64,000 nt of DNA, taken from assembly GCF_024199845.1 (NCBI RefSeq), contig NZ_JANADO010000001.1, forward strand, positions 7,688,001 through 7,752,000, given 5' to 3'. The notes beneath the pieces are model-generated. The model searched no databases. It was not told the origin of the DNA and saw only the letters and a program-made list of their open reading frames with translations. This DNA is from Bradyrhizobium sp. CCGB12. Its GTDB lineage: Bacteria; Pseudomonadota; Alphaproteobacteria; Rhizobiales; Xanthobacteraceae. The number at the start of each line of letters is the position of its first letter. The stretch's first letter is position 1. Position numbers and translations under genes: made by a program. Positions 1-8,773 of the stretch are shown piece after piece.

Positions 1-90
1 CCGGCGAGTGATTAAGCTAATTCAACCTTTCCGATAGCCAAAGAGCAGGTCTCGCGCTTCAATGAGGTCGTAGGGGTTGGGGGTGGGTAG

Positions 91-927
91 ATGGCGGTTG
101 CTGAGCCGAGTCTTCAGCTCCATTTGGAGCCGGACGAGCCAATTGAAATTTCAGAGCTTACCGGAGCGCTGGCGGCTATTGCGCGCCAATATCAGGCCTA
201 TGCCGTCGAGAACGAGCTAGCCACAAAGAATTCGGAGGCTCGGCTTCTGGTCTCGGCCGTGAAGCCGGGCAGTATTGATATCAACCTGGTGCCCGATTTG
301 GTTTCCACGGTTGCGATGGCCGGCCCTCTATTGGCGCCTTTGATCGACAAGCTTGAGCTGATCGAGAAGTTCGGCAAACACCTAAAGTCGCTGATCGACC
401 TCTTCTCAAAGAAAAGGGAAGCGACGGCAGGCGATAATATCTCTGTAAGAGATTGCGACGACGCAACAAGCATCGTTAAGCCCATCGCAAGCCACGGCGG
501 ATCGCAGACTTTCAATGTGATCAATGGACCGGTGACGGTCCAACTGTTGACGATCACAGCGCAGGAGGCCTCGTCGATTCTTGAAGCCGCAGCGCATGAA
601 AAGGCTCTGTTGCAGAACCCCAAGGCGGAGGTTTTGCAGCGCGTCCCCATGGTGTGGAAGCGACTGGACCGGGATTCTGTCAAGTCTGCTGCAAAGACGA
701 CTCCGGATCGCGCTTTAATCGAGGAGATAGACGAGAAGCCGCACGCCGTTTTCTTTACCGACGAGATGAGCCATCTTAAAAAGCAAATGATTGGAGATGA
801 AGATAACCCCTACCAAGCGATTTACTTTGTGGACGTTGTGATTTCGCGGTCGTCTGGGAAAGTCGTCTCCTACCGAGTGATAGGATACCACGGCAAGGAA
901 GAATTAGAGGCGCTTCCGCCATCGTAA
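91..927 (+). CDS. conserved hypothetical protein, 278 aa
   Basis: I do not recognise a characterised function. The protein is soluble, with no signal peptide. Residues about 75-110 form a hydrophobic to amphipathic segment (MAGPLLAPLIDKLELIEKF), followed by a Lys/Arg turn and a C-terminal half ending in an alternating, beta-like stretch (YFVDVVISRSSGKVVSYRVI). It resembles a widespread family of uncharacterised proteobacterial proteins of about 270-280 aa, recalled from general knowledge and not checked. A purine-rich stretch (GGGGGTGGGTAG) just before the ATG can serve as ribosome binding site. It converges on the next gene and shares no operon with housekeeping genes. The DNA is clearly less GC-rich than the rest of the window, which suggests acquisition. 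Confidence 0.75.
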   Translation: MAVAEPSLQLHLEPDEPIEISELTGALAAIARQYQAYAVENELATKNSEARLLVSAVKPGSIDINLVPDLVSTVAMAGPLLAPLIDKLELIEKFGKHLKSLIDLFSKKREATAGDNISVRDCDDATSIVKPIASHGGSQTFNVINGPVTVQLLTITAQEASSILEAAAHEKALLQNPKAEVLQRVPMVWKRLDRDSVKSAAKTTPDRALIEEIDEKPHAVFFTDEMSHLKKQMIGDEDNPYQAIYFVDVVISRSSGKVVSYRVIGYHGKEELEALPPS

Positions 928-1081
928 AAACTATCGCGCCATCTGCTTAGCCGACGTTGGCTTGGTTGTTCGCTTTGATCTTCATGGCTTCAATGTACGT
1001 TCGCTCAAAGCGTCAAGTGGCGTCGCGCGATAAAGAGATAGTTTCTTTGTCTTGCAATCCTTGCTCTTTGCGGAAGGCTCT

Positions 1082-1807
1082 CTAACGCAATCGATCAAAT
1101 TCAAGTCCGTTGCCGCGCCACTGCGAGTCTCGCATCGCGCTCGCGATGAAGTCGTCGACTGAACTGCCGTGAATTGCGCTGCGTGGGTATTCTCCCGGAG
1201 GAGCCGCTCGCTCAATTGTCCAGGGGACCTGCAATTGAGTGAGCACGGTACGAGCGATCTTTAGGTCATCGTCCGAGTAACACAGAGCAATTGTCTTATC
1301 AGGAAGTTTCAGATCGCCGTGAATGAGAACTTCTATCATTGTGCACAGCGGCAAATGCTTTGCGAGCATGGACATCTTATCCTCATCGGTTCGAGCGACC
1401 GGGATTTGATGACCTAAATAGTAGCGCCCATTAGTTTTCGATTCGAGGACGCCTCGCTTTTTGCCGCGTCTGAGATTTCTCGTCATAGCGACGTTGAATC
1501 GGCAAAGGCTGAAGGCATTCGCTTCTATTGCCGCAACTGGAACGCGCAGCGCGATGTGAGGGAATCCGGCACCCAGCTTGGCCTTCAAAATGCGAGGTTG
1601 CGGATCGAGAGTCATGTGTACGTATGACCCAAAGCCCCGCGCGACGTCTTGGCGGCGAGACATGGATCGAAGATGTGTCGACTTAAAGCCGGCAGCGTCC
1701 AACGAAGGTTTGCTCAAAATCGCTCGCGAGCGAGCAATGAATGGCAAATAGTGCAACGGCGCATAGTGTTGAACGAATTCAACACCGCTAGCTGAAAGAG
1801 CTCCCAT
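1082..1807 (-). CDS. hypothetical protein, possible DarT-like (DUF4433-like) ADP-ribosyltransferase fold
   Basis: A soluble protein of 241 aa without signal peptide. Three features recall the DarT family. An N-terminal HYAPLHYLPFIARSRAIL resembles the family's His-x(n)-NLPSIL-x-GLL entry motif. GSYVHMTLDPQPRIL resembles the YVPFYF-x-RSPML strand. Near residue 180, IEVLIHGDLKLPDKTIALCY resembles the late EVLV strand that carries the catalytic Glu. Identity is low and about 40 extra residues follow. No DarG-like macrodomain antitoxin is adjacent, which weakens a toxin reading. It lies alone, in DNA of lower GC than its neighbours. The alternative is an unrelated orphan. Confidence 0.6.
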   Translation of the reverse strand: MGALSASGVEFVQHYAPLHYLPFIARSRAILSKPSLDAAGFKSTHLRSMSRRQDVARGFGSYVHMTLDPQPRILKAKLGAGFPHIALRVPVAAIEANAFSLCRFNVAMTRNLRRGKKRGVLESKTNGRYYLGHQIPVARTDEDKMSMLAKHLPLCTMIEVLIHGDLKLPDKTIALCYSDDDLKIARTVLTQLQVPWTIERAAPPGEYPRSAIHGSSVDDFIASAMRDSQWRGNGLEFDRLR

Positions 1808-1920
1808 GTGAATCTTCTAAGTATCTACAAGCTAAAGTGGCGACTGAACCGCATCACACTATTTAGTAGAATGTCAACATCCGACGTCTACGAGCGAAAA
1901 GAATGTCGCAAAAACAAAAA

Positions 1921-1944
1921 CGGCCGGATCTTCCGATCCGGCCG
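1921..1944 (-). terminator. rho-independent terminator of rpmB
   Basis: A perfect 10-bp inverted repeat (CGGCCGGATC / GATCCGGCCG) with a 4-nt loop lies about 70 nt after the rpmB stop. On the minus strand it is followed by a run of T (the plus strand reads AAAAACAAAAA just to its left). Confidence 0.85.
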
Positions 1945-2015
1945 CAAACGCAACTCTACTGGCTAAGCCTACGCCACGCGACGCAACCTAGCCCCCGCCC
2001 AATTCCGAAAAATTC

Positions 2016-2327
2016 TTAGCTCGCCTTCTTCGCCGGCGCGGTCGTCGGGCCGACCTTCTTCTGGATGGCGCGCTTCAGCTCGAGGGCGCGCGGCGACAGG
2101 ACGTCGGCGCTGGCCTTGAGCAGGAAGGCATCGAGGCCGCCATTGTGGTCGACGCTCTTCACCGCGTTGGTGGAGACGCGCAGGCGCACGTTGCGCTCCA
2201 GGGCTTCCGAGATGAACGTCACGTTGACGAGGTTCGGCAGGAAGCGACGCTTGGTCTTGATGTTGGAGTGGCTGACCTTGTGGCCGACGAGGGGGCCCTT
2301 GGCCGTCAGTTCGCAGCGGCGAGACAT
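2016..2327 (-). CDS. rpmB: 50S ribosomal protein L28
   Basis: Structural protein of the large ribosomal subunit. The product starts [20 protein letters not shown], the typical alphaproteobacterial L28 N-terminus, and continues with the [12 protein letters not shown] core and a basic tail. At 103 aa it matches the family length (about 100). An upstream in-frame ATG at 2354 would add nine non-conserved residues, so the internal ATG at 2327 is preferred. The gene is monocistronic, ends in a strong hairpin terminator, and stands divergent from the DUF3108 gene across a repeat-filled spacer. Confidence 0.97.
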   Translation of the reverse strand: MSRRCELTAKGPLVGHKVSHSNIKTKRRFLPNLVNVTFISEALERNVRLRVSTNAVKSVDHNGGLDAFLLKASADVLSPRALELKRAIQKKVGPTTAPAKKAS

Positions 2328-2491
2328 GGCAAAAATCCTTATCCTGGACCCCAACGATTTGCGGCCGCCATTCGGGGCGCCACGGGGGCAAATTCTCTGT
2401 CCTTGCAGGGAGCGGGCGGACGTATAGGGGGGAAGGGGCGGGTAGTCAAGGATTTGAGGCGAGTTTCGTGCCCGCCGCGGCGGTGGTGCGC

Positions 2492-2645
2492 ACCCTCTCC
2501 CGCTTGCGGGAGAGGGTCGGGGAGAGGGTGCCTCCGCAGTGGGGCAGTCATTATCACCGGCGGTGCTTCCAGGGGGAGTCCCCTAGGGGAGAGAGCCCTC
2601 ACCCGCGCTTTGCGCGACCTCTCCTGCAAGCGGGAGAGGTATGGG
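2492..2645. repeat. dispersed intergenic palindrome, family A (CTCTCCC type)
   Basis: The left part is a perfect 12-bp hairpin (ACCCTCTCCCGC, TT, GCGGGAGAGGGT; 2492-2517). The right part (from about 2575) carries the complementary CTCACCCGCG and CTCTCCTGCAAGCGGGAGAGG motifs. Similar elements occur at 4266-4425, 33957-34112 and 34993-35115. It fills most of the spacer between rpmB and the DUF3108 gene. No gene is seen in the remainder of that spacer. Confidence 0.8.
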
Positions 2646-2796
2646 AGCCCGGGGCTCGCCCCAATCACGAAAACGGCAATGATCGGAACGCCTTACCATC
2701 ACATAAAGGGCGTAATCGCCCCGGAAGAATCCGGTGGAGTTCCGCGCACGCGCGCTCCGACGCATTGCCTGCCGCCGATTTCGGCTTAAGTAACTT

Positions 2797-3687
2797 ATGT
2801 TGGCGCCCCGATTGGAAAGCTTCGTGCCCATCTCGTCCCTCGTTTCGCCCCGGCGGCGCTCTGCCGGCCAGCTGGCCTTCGCGGCCCTGTGCGGGCTCGT
2901 CGTGGCGTGGGGCGCGGATCCCGTGGCGGCGCAGGGCAAGCTCGAGGCGCAATATGAGGCCTCGCTCGCGGGCATTCCCGTCGGCCGCGGCGCCTGGAAC
3001 ATCGACATCCAGGACGACGTGTTCGCGGCCGCGGCCTCCGGCGGCACCACGGGCATCCTCAAGTCGTTCACGGGCGGGTCCGGCACCGGCGCGAGCCAGG
3101 GGCGCATCGTCAACGGCGCGCTGGTTGCGACCGGCTACCGGGCCACCACCACCACCTCGAAGAAGACCGAAGAGATCCACATCACCCTCGACAAGGGCAA
3201 TGTGAAGGAGTTCGGCATCGTGCCGGAGCCGCCGGTCGATCCCGATCGCATCGTCGTCACTGACGCGCATCGCCGCGGCGTCTGGGACCCCATGACGGCC
3301 TCGCTGCTGCGCGTGCCAGGCACCGGCGACCCCGTGTCGCCCGACGCCTGCCACAGCTCGGCGCCGGTGTTCGACGGCCGCATGCGCTACGACCTCAAGC
3401 TCGATTTCAAGCGCATGGAGACCGTCAAGGCCGAGAAGGGCTATCGCGGCCCGGTCGTGGTCTGCTCGCTCTATTTCGTCCCCGTCGCCGGCTACATCCC
3501 CGATCGCCCCGTGATCAAATACCTCGCCGCCCAGCGCAACATCGAGATCGCCTTCGCGCCTGTTGCGGGCACCCGCATCCTGGTCCCGTTCTGGCTGAAA
3601 GTGCCGACGCCCTTGGGGCCGGCCATGCTGGAAGCGACCAGCTTCATCACCTCCGCCCAGCCGCCAAGGGTGGCGAAGACGCAGTAG
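2797..3687 (+). CDS. DUF3108 domain-containing exported protein
   Basis: A 296-aa protein with a long N-terminal export signal: a basic region near residues 18-22, a hydrophobic stretch LAFAALCGLVVAW, and a likely cleavage site after PVAAQG near residue 45. The mature part is beta-rich, starts YEASLAGIPVGRGAWNIDI, and contains two Cys (HSS-region and VVCSLYF) that could form a disulfide. DUF3108 proteins are periplasmic and poorly understood. The gene is preceded by a family A repeat and followed by a family B repeat, so it is probably transcribed alone. A start a few codons downstream is possible. Confidence 0.85.
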   Translation: MLAPRLESFVPISSLVSPRRRSAGQLAFAALCGLVVAWGADPVAAQGKLEAQYEASLAGIPVGRGAWNIDIQDDVFAAAASGGTTGILKSFTGGSGTGASQGRIVNGALVATGYRATTTTSKKTEEIHITLDKGNVKEFGIVPEPPVDPDRIVVTDAHRRGVWDPMTASLLRVPGTGDPVSPDACHSSAPVFDGRMRYDLKLDFKRMETVKAEKGYRGPVVVCSLYFVPVAGYIPDRPVIKYLAAQRNIEIAFAPVAGTRILVPFWLKVPTPLGPAMLEATSFITSAQPPRVAKTQ

Positions 3688-3714
3688 GCTTTTGCCGCGC
3701 GCGCCCCATCCTAA

Positions 3715-3875
3715 CCGTCACCCTGAGGCGGCCGCTTCTTCAGCGGCCCTCGAAGGGCGACAGCCCGGCTGTCCCCGCAGGGAATTTCTGCGCGCGGCCG
3801 CATCCGGGCCGTCCATCCTTCGAGGCTCCCCACGCGACGCGTGCGCGTCGCATGGCTCGCACCTCAGGATGACGG
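3715..3875. repeat. dispersed intergenic palindrome, family B (TCGAAGGATGA type)
   Basis: Long imperfect inverted repeat opening CCGTCACCCTGAGG and closing CCTCAGGATGACGG, with inner CTCGAAGGGCGACAG and CATCCTTCGAGG arms. Copies lie at 31668-31794 and 63382-63526. It begins about 30 nt after the DUF3108 stop and could fold as a 3' hairpin. Confidence 0.85.
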
Positions 3876-4265
3876 AAGGGTTGTGTCGCGCGCCGGAATG
3901 ACGGGTGGCGATTCGGCTGAATAAAAGTCAAATTATTTCAATAACTTACCTACTGTGCATGGGGTTGTTTTGGCACTTTTTGTTGTGATGGGCCGGCCAT
4001 CCCTGAATCCATTTGACTCCTCCCCGATTCTGATTCGACTCGAAGCCATCCCCAGCTTTAAGAAACCCGTCCTCAAATCGTCGCTTGTACGGCCGCGCCA
4101 AACTCCATCTAGTGCGCAACCAAGACGAGTCCCGCGACATGTTGCGTGAACGGAACGGGACTCCAGGGGGAGTCAGCGATTCGGCCGCGATTCGTTCTAG
4201 AGTCGTTCCGAAGCTTAAGACCAACGGAAAAAGCGTCGCAAAGTGAGACAGTTGCGCGAAGTTTG
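3876..4265. other. intergenic, nothing recognised
   Basis: About 390 bases of ordinary-looking sequence between two palindromic repeats. Short open frames here have no family-like features and no good ribosome binding sites. I see no RNA gene or clear promoter. Confidence 0.5.
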
Positions 4266-4425
4266 GGGGGCTCTCTCTTCTCCCTCGCCCCGTTCTTACG
4301 GGGAGAGGGTGGGGTGAGGGGCTGCTTCCACGAATTCGGTGATGGTTGTGCCCGCGGAGAGCCCCCTCACCCGGCGCTTCGCGCCGACCTCTCCCCGCAA
4401 GCGGGGCGAGGTGACTTCCAAGCGC
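4266..4425. repeat. dispersed intergenic palindrome, family A
   Basis: Two facing hairpin modules: CTCCCTCGCCCC...GGGGAGAGGGTGGGGTGAGG on the left and CCCCTCACCCGGCGC...CTCTCCCCGCAAGCGGGG on the right. This is the same architecture as the other family A copies. It ends about 65 nt before the helicase start. Confidence 0.8.
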
Positions 4426-4490
4426 TTCGCGCCATCGCCCCAAAACGGCACTGACATTCGCCCAAATCGCCACTACCTAATCCCCCAGAC

Positions 4491-7400
4491 ATGGCCTTCT
4501 CTCCCTCCCCCTTCGCTTCCGAGCGCGCGCCCGGCGCTGGCGTCACCGCGGTGCTCGGGCCGACCAACACCGGCAAGACCCATCTCGCCATCGAGCGGAT
4601 GCTGGCGCATCCCTCCGGCATGATCGGTCTGCCGCTGCGCCTGCTCGCGCGCGAGGTCTACAACAAGATCGCCGATCGCGCGGGGCCAGAGAGCGTCGCG
4701 CTTGTGACCGGCGAGGAGAAGATCAAGCCGAAGAACCCGCGCTATTGGGTTTCGACCGTCGAGGCGATGCCGCGTGACCTCGACGTCTCCTTCCTCGCCG
4801 TCGACGAGGTCCAGATCGCCTCCGACCTCGAGCGCGGCCACGTCTTCACCGACCGCATCCTCAACCGCCGCGGCCGCGACGAGACGCTGCTGCTGGGTGC
4901 CGCCACCATGCGCCCGATCATCGAGCGCCTCTTGCCGGGCGTGTCCATGATCACGCGGCCGCGCCTGTCGCAGCTCGAATTTGCCGGCGACCGCAAGATC
5001 ACGCGCCAGCCGCGCCGCACCGCCATCGTCGCCTTCTCCGCCGACGAGGTCTACGCCATCGCCGAGCTGATCCGCCGCCAGCACGGCGGCGCTGCTGTTG
5101 TTCTGGGCTCGCTGTCGCCGCGCACCAGAAACGCACAAGTGGCGATGTTCCAGAACGGCGACGTCGATTATCTCGTCGCCACCGACGCCGTCGGCATGGG
5201 CCTCAATCTCGACGTCGACCACGTCGCCTTCGCCTCCGACCGCAAATTCGACGGCTACCAGTTCCGCCGGCTCACGCCGGCCGAATTCGCGCAGATCGCG
5301 GGCCGCGCGGGCCGCGCCACGCGCAACGGCACCTTCGGCACCACGGGCCGCTGCGCGCCGTTCGAGCCTGAGCTCGTCAACGCGCTGCAGAACCACACCT
5401 TCGATCCCGTGAAGGTGCTGCAATGGCGCAACACGAAGCTGGATTTCTCCTCGCTCGGCGCGCTCCAGGTGTCCTTGAACCTGGCCCCGGGCCACGAGGC
5501 GCTGACGCGCGCGCCTGTTGCCGAGGACATGCGCGTGCTCGATCACGCCGCCCGCGACGGCGAGGTGCGCGATGTCGCGCACGGCAAGGCGGCGGTGGAA
5601 CGGCTGTGGGAGGCCTGTCAGGTCCCCGATTACCGAAAACTGTCGCCGGCCGCCCATGCCGAGCTCGTCACCACGCTCTACGGCTTCCTGATGCAGAAGG
5701 GATGCATTCCCGATTCCTGGTTTGCCGCCCAGGTCGACCAGGCCGACCGCATCGACGGCGATATCGACACGCTGTCGGCCCGGATCGCGCAGATTCGCAC
5801 CTGGACCTTCGTCGCCAACCGCCCGGACTGGCTGAAAGACCCCGAACGCTGGCAGGGGATCGCGCGGGAGGTCGAAAATAAATTATCAGATGCGCTCCAT
5901 GAACGCTTGACTGAGCGTTTCGTTGATCGCCGTACCAGTGTATTGATGCGCCGCCTGCGGGAGAACACGAGCTTGAATACTGAAATCGGCAAGACCGGCG
6001 AAGTCATCGTCGAAGGCCATGTCATCGGCCGCCTCGACGGCTTCACCTTTGCACCGGACGCGGCGGAAGCCGGCTCCGATGCGAAAGCCTTGCAGGCTGC
6101 AGCGCAAGCGGTGCTCGCCGGCGAGATCAACGCGCGCGCCGAAAAGCTCGGCAATGCGCCGGACGATCAGTTCGTGCTGACCTCGGAAGGCACCATCCGC
6201 TGGACCGGCGATGCCGTGGCGCGGCTGTCCGCCGCAGAGGAGGCGCTGCATCCGCGCATCCGCATCATCTCGGATGAGAGGCTGACCGGAGCGCCGCGTG
6301 AAAAAGTGCAGGCGCGGCTCGACCTCTGGCTCAAGACGCATATCGAAAAGCTGCTCGGGCCGATGTTCGAGCTCAGCAAGGCCGAGGATGTCACCGGCAT
6401 CGCCCGCGGCATCGCCTATCAGCTGGTCGAGGCGCTCGGCGTGCTCGAGCGTCCCAAGATCGCGAACGAGCTGAAGGATCTCGACCAGCCCTCGCGCGCA
6501 GTCTTGCGCAAGTACGGCGTCCGCTTCGGCGCCTATCACATCTATTTCCCCGGCCTGCTCAAGCCCGCCGCGCGCGCGCTCGCCGCGCTGCTCTGGGCGC
6601 TGAAGCAGGACAATGTCGATCTCTCCTCGCTTTCGGGCGCGCAGCATCTGGCATCGTCGGGCCGCACCTCGTTCCCGGTCGACAAGCAGCTGCCGCGCGA
6701 TGCCTATCGCGTGCTCGGCTACAAGCAGGCCGGCGAGCGCGCCGTGCGCGTCGACATTTTGGAGCGGCTTGCCGATCTGATCCGCCCGGCGCTGGCCTGG
6801 CGCGAGAACTCGCCCGGCGAAAAGCCCGCCGGCGCGTTCGACGGTCGCAGCTTCGTGGTGACACAGGCGATGACCTCGCTCACCGGTTCCGCCGGCGAAG
6901 ACTTTGCGTCGGTGCTGCGCGCGCTCGGCTATCGCATGGAGAAGCGTCCGCCGCTGCCGCAGAAGCCTGTCGTGACCGAGACGGTCGTGACCGAGACCGT
7001 CGCGACAGAGACGCCGCCCGTTGAGGGCAGTGCGGAGATCTCGACCGAGACGGCTGCCGAGGCCGTCGCCGGCCTGCCGGAGGAAACATCCGCGGAGGCC
7101 GCCGCTGAACCGGTCACCGTCGAAGACGCCCCCGGCCTGGAGCAGCAGGACGAGCCAGCGCAGGCCGAGCCGGCGCTGGAAGCCTCGCCCGAAGCCCCCG
7201 TCACGCCCGAAGACGCCCCCGGCATCGCGCCGCCGGCGGAAGAGACCGCCGCGCCCACGGAGCCCGCGGGCCTCGAAGCCGCTGCCGCCGAGACCGCGGC
7301 AACGGAAGCCGCTGCATCACCCGACGCTGCCGCGCCCGAGGCTGCCGCCTCCGAGGCTGCGGCCGCGCCCGCAGAGCCCGAGCTCGTCGAGGTCTGGCGT

Positions 7401-7928
7401 CCCGGCGGCCGCCATGAGGATCGCAAACCGCGCCACGAGCGCCATCGCCACCAGCGTCACCACAATCAGCGTCCGCAGGCCGGTGCTGAGGCTGGCGCCG
7501 CGCCCGCTGAGGGCGAGGCCGCGCAGTCCGCCGACGGCGAGAAGCGCGGTGAGCGCCATCGCCACGGCGGCGGTCATCGTCGCGATGGCGGCCGAGACTT
7601 CCGCAAGCCGCGCGAAGGCGGTGGTGAAGGCGCGCCGCGTCCCGAAGGGCGCGACGACAAGAATCGTCGCTTCGAAGGCAAGGACCGCGACAACAAGGGA
7701 CGGGATCGCGACAAGGGCAAGTTCGGCGGCGATCGCGACAAGGGTCGCGACAACCGTGGCCGCGACCGCGACAAGGGCCGCGACCGCCGCGACCGCGAAT
7801 CCGGTCCCTCGCATCGCCCCTACGCCTCGACCGCGAATCCGCGCGAGCGCGATCGTCCGATCGATCCGAACTCGCCCTTCGCCAAGCTCGCCGCGCTGAA
7901 AGAGCAGCTGTCCGGCCGGAAGGAGTGA
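4491..7928 (+). CDS. SUV3-like RNA/DNA helicase with disordered basic tail
   Basis: A 1145-aa superfamily 2 helicase related to mitochondrial SUV3. Walker A is GPTNTGKT (residues 23-30). Further motifs are VSTVEAMP, the DEVQ Walker B variant (LAVDEVQIASD), LLLGAATM, VATDAVGMGLNLDVD and the arginine finger region QIAGRAGRATR. After the conserved body (about 830 residues) comes a long Glu/Ala/Thr/Pro-rich linker. It is followed by a strongly basic region with DRDKGRD-type repeats, probably for RNA contact. Alphaproteobacteria commonly carry such a tailed helicase, presumed to act in RNA metabolism. The S4-domain gene follows immediately: its ribosome binding site overlaps this stop codon, so the two are likely cotranscribed and linked in RNA handling. 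Confidence 0.92.
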   Translation: MAFSPSPFASERAPGAGVTAVLGPTNTGKTHLAIERMLAHPSGMIGLPLRLLAREVYNKIADRAGPESVALVTGEEKIKPKNPRYWVSTVEAMPRDLDVSFLAVDEVQIASDLERGHVFTDRILNRRGRDETLLLGAATMRPIIERLLPGVSMITRPRLSQLEFAGDRKITRQPRRTAIVAFSADEVYAIAELIRRQHGGAAVVLGSLSPRTRNAQVAMFQNGDVDYLVATDAVGMGLNLDVDHVAFASDRKFDGYQFRRLTPAEFAQIAGRAGRATRNGTFGTTGRCAPFEPELVNALQNHTFDPVKVLQWRNTKLDFSSLGALQVSLNLAPGHEALTRAPVAEDMRVLDHAARDGEVRDVAHGKAAVERLWEACQVPDYRKLSPAAHAELVTTLYGFLMQKGCIPDSWFAAQVDQADRIDGDIDTLSARIAQIRTWTFVANRPDWLKDPERWQGIAREVENKLSDALHERLTERFVDRRTSVLMRRLRENTSLNTEIGKTGEVIVEGHVIGRLDGFTFAPDAAEAGSDAKALQAAAQAVLAGEINARAEKLGNAPDDQFVLTSEGTIRWTGDAVARLSAAEEALHPRIRIISDERLTGAPREKVQARLDLWLKTHIEKLLGPMFELSKAEDVTGIARGIAYQLVEALGVLERPKIANELKDLDQPSRAVLRKYGVRFGAYHIYFPGLLKPAARALAALLWALKQDNVDLSSLSGAQHLASSGRTSFPVDKQLPRDAYRVLGYKQAGERAVRVDILERLADLIRPALAWRENSPGEKPAGAFDGRSFVVTQAMTSLTGSAGEDFASVLRALGYRMEKRPPLPQKPVVTETVVTETVATETPPVEGSAEISTETAAEAVAGLPEETSAEAAAEPVTVEDAPGLEQQDEPAQAEPALEASPEAPVTPEDAPGIAPPAEETAAPTEPAGLEAAAAETAATEAAASPDAAAPEAAASEAAAAPAEPELVEVWRPGGRHEDRKPRHERHRHQRHHNQRPQAGAEAGAAPAEGEAAQSADGEKRGERHRHGGGHRRDGGRDFRKPREGGGEGAPRPEGRDDKNRRFEGKDRDNKGRDRDKGKFGGDRDKGRDNRGRDRDKGRDRRDRESGPSHRPYASTANPRERDRPIDPNSPFAKLAALKEQLSGRKE

Positions 7929-7932
7929 TCCC

Positions 7933-8205
7933 ACGGCGACCGAGCGGCAGCGCATCGACAAATGGCTGTGGCACGCGCGGGTGGTGAAGGCGCGCACCTC
8001 CGCCGCTGAGCTGGTTGTCACCGGCCATGTTCGCGTCAACGGCGTGCGCGAGACATCGCCGGGGCACGCGATCAAGGTCGGCGACGTCCTCACCATCGCG
8101 CTCGATCGCACTGTGCGCGTGCTGAAAGTCACCGCCTTCAAAGAACGCCGCGGCGATGCCGCCTCGGCCCGTGTGCTCTATGAGGAGCTCGGGATGCGCA
8201 ATTAA
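7933..8205 (+). CDS. S4-domain RNA-binding protein (HslR-like), apparent ACG start
   Basis: The frame encodes RQRIDKWLWHARVVKARTSA, the classic start of the small S4/Hsp15 family, then VTGHVRVNG and KVGDVLTI. Hsp15 binds stalled 50S-peptidyl-tRNA complexes; by family, the role is ribosome rescue or RNA binding. No ATG, GTG or TTG lies between the upstream in-frame stop (7897-7899) and the conserved RIDKWLW. The next GTG at 7981 would delete half of the S4 helix. An AGGAG at 7921-7925 sits 7 nt before an ACG at 7933, which is the best-placed candidate start. A sequencing error or point mutation of ATG to ACG is an equal alternative. Confidence 0.75.
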   Translation, partial: TATERQRIDKWLWHARVVKARTSAAELVVTGHVRVNGVRETSPGHAIKVGDVLTIALDRTVRVLKVTAFKERRGDAASARVLYEELGMRN

Positions 8206-8229
8206 TTGCGCTTTGTATTCATTTCTTGG

Positions 8230-8260
8230 CCGATCATACGCACACAAGTGTCATGATCGG
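8230..8260. promoter_or_regulatory. inverted repeat upstream of fdxA
   Basis: Eight-base arms CCGATCAT (8230-8237) and ATGATCGG (8253-8260) separated by 15 nt, about 80 nt before fdxA. It could be an operator for fdxA or a hairpin behind the S4 gene. There is no T-run, so a terminator is less likely. Confidence 0.4.
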
Positions 8261-8337
8261 GTGTTGCCGACCTTGCGGCGCCGGGCCATCCGCGCTACGC
8301 AGGCCGCGACTTCTAAAAGAGCTTTTCGGAGCGTTGG

Positions 8338-8676
8338 ATGACTTACGTCGTCACTGAAAACTGCATCAAGTGCAAGTACACCGACTGCGTCGAGGTCTGC
8401 CCGGTCGACTGTTTCTACGAGGGTGACAACATGCTCGTCATCCATCCCGACGAGTGCATCGACTGCGGCGTGTGCGAGCCGGAATGCCCCGCCGACGCCA
8501 TCAAGCCGGACACGGAACCGGGCCTGGAGAAGTGGCTGCAGGTCAACGCCGACTACGCCAAGAGCTGGCCGAACATCACCCAGAAGAAAGAATCACCAGC
8601 CGACGCCAAGGAGTTCGACGGCATGGACGGCAAGTTCGAGAAATATTTTTCTCCGAACCCCGGCTCCGGAGACTAA
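8338..8676 (+). CDS. fdxA: ferredoxin FdxA, [3Fe-4S][4Fe-4S] type
   Basis: A soluble electron carrier of 112 aa. The N-terminus reads [20 protein letters not shown], followed by CPVDCFYEG and the second cluster motif [12 protein letters not shown]. The first motif has Cys9, Cys17 and Cys21-type spacing with extra Cys, as in seven-iron ferredoxins. The long C-terminal extension after [11 protein letters not shown] is typical of alphaproteobacterial FdxA. An inverted repeat lies upstream and the carD promoter downstream, so it is probably monocistronic. Its partner reductase is not in this window. Confidence 0.95.
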   Translation: MTYVVTENCIKCKYTDCVEVCPVDCFYEGDNMLVIHPDECIDCGVCEPECPADAIKPDTEPGLEKWLQVNADYAKSWPNITQKKESPADAKEFDGMDGKFEKYFSPNPGSGD

Positions 8677-8745
8677 ATTCCGGCGCAAACTTAACCCTAA
8701 TACCTTCGTCAGCGCCGAAAACCAGCCCTCAAGACCCCTAAATCA

Positions 8746-8773
8746 TTGATTTTTGCGGGAAATGTGCTATATT
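8746..8773 (+). promoter_or_regulatory. sigma70-type promoter upstream of carD
   Basis: TTGATT (8746-8751), a 16-bp spacer and TATATT (8768-8773) match the housekeeping consensus well. Transcription from here would begin near 8780, ahead of the carD reading frame. Confidence 0.55.

Noticed and set aside
3946..4473. Frames inside the CTCTCCC palindromes (for example LAPLAGRGRREAPGEGAL)
   Set aside because: They are translations of dispersed repeats, the same peptide appearing at each copy.
4473..5657. A 394-codon minus-strand frame
   Set aside because: It lies opposite the helicase domain with clear motifs and has no family features of its own.
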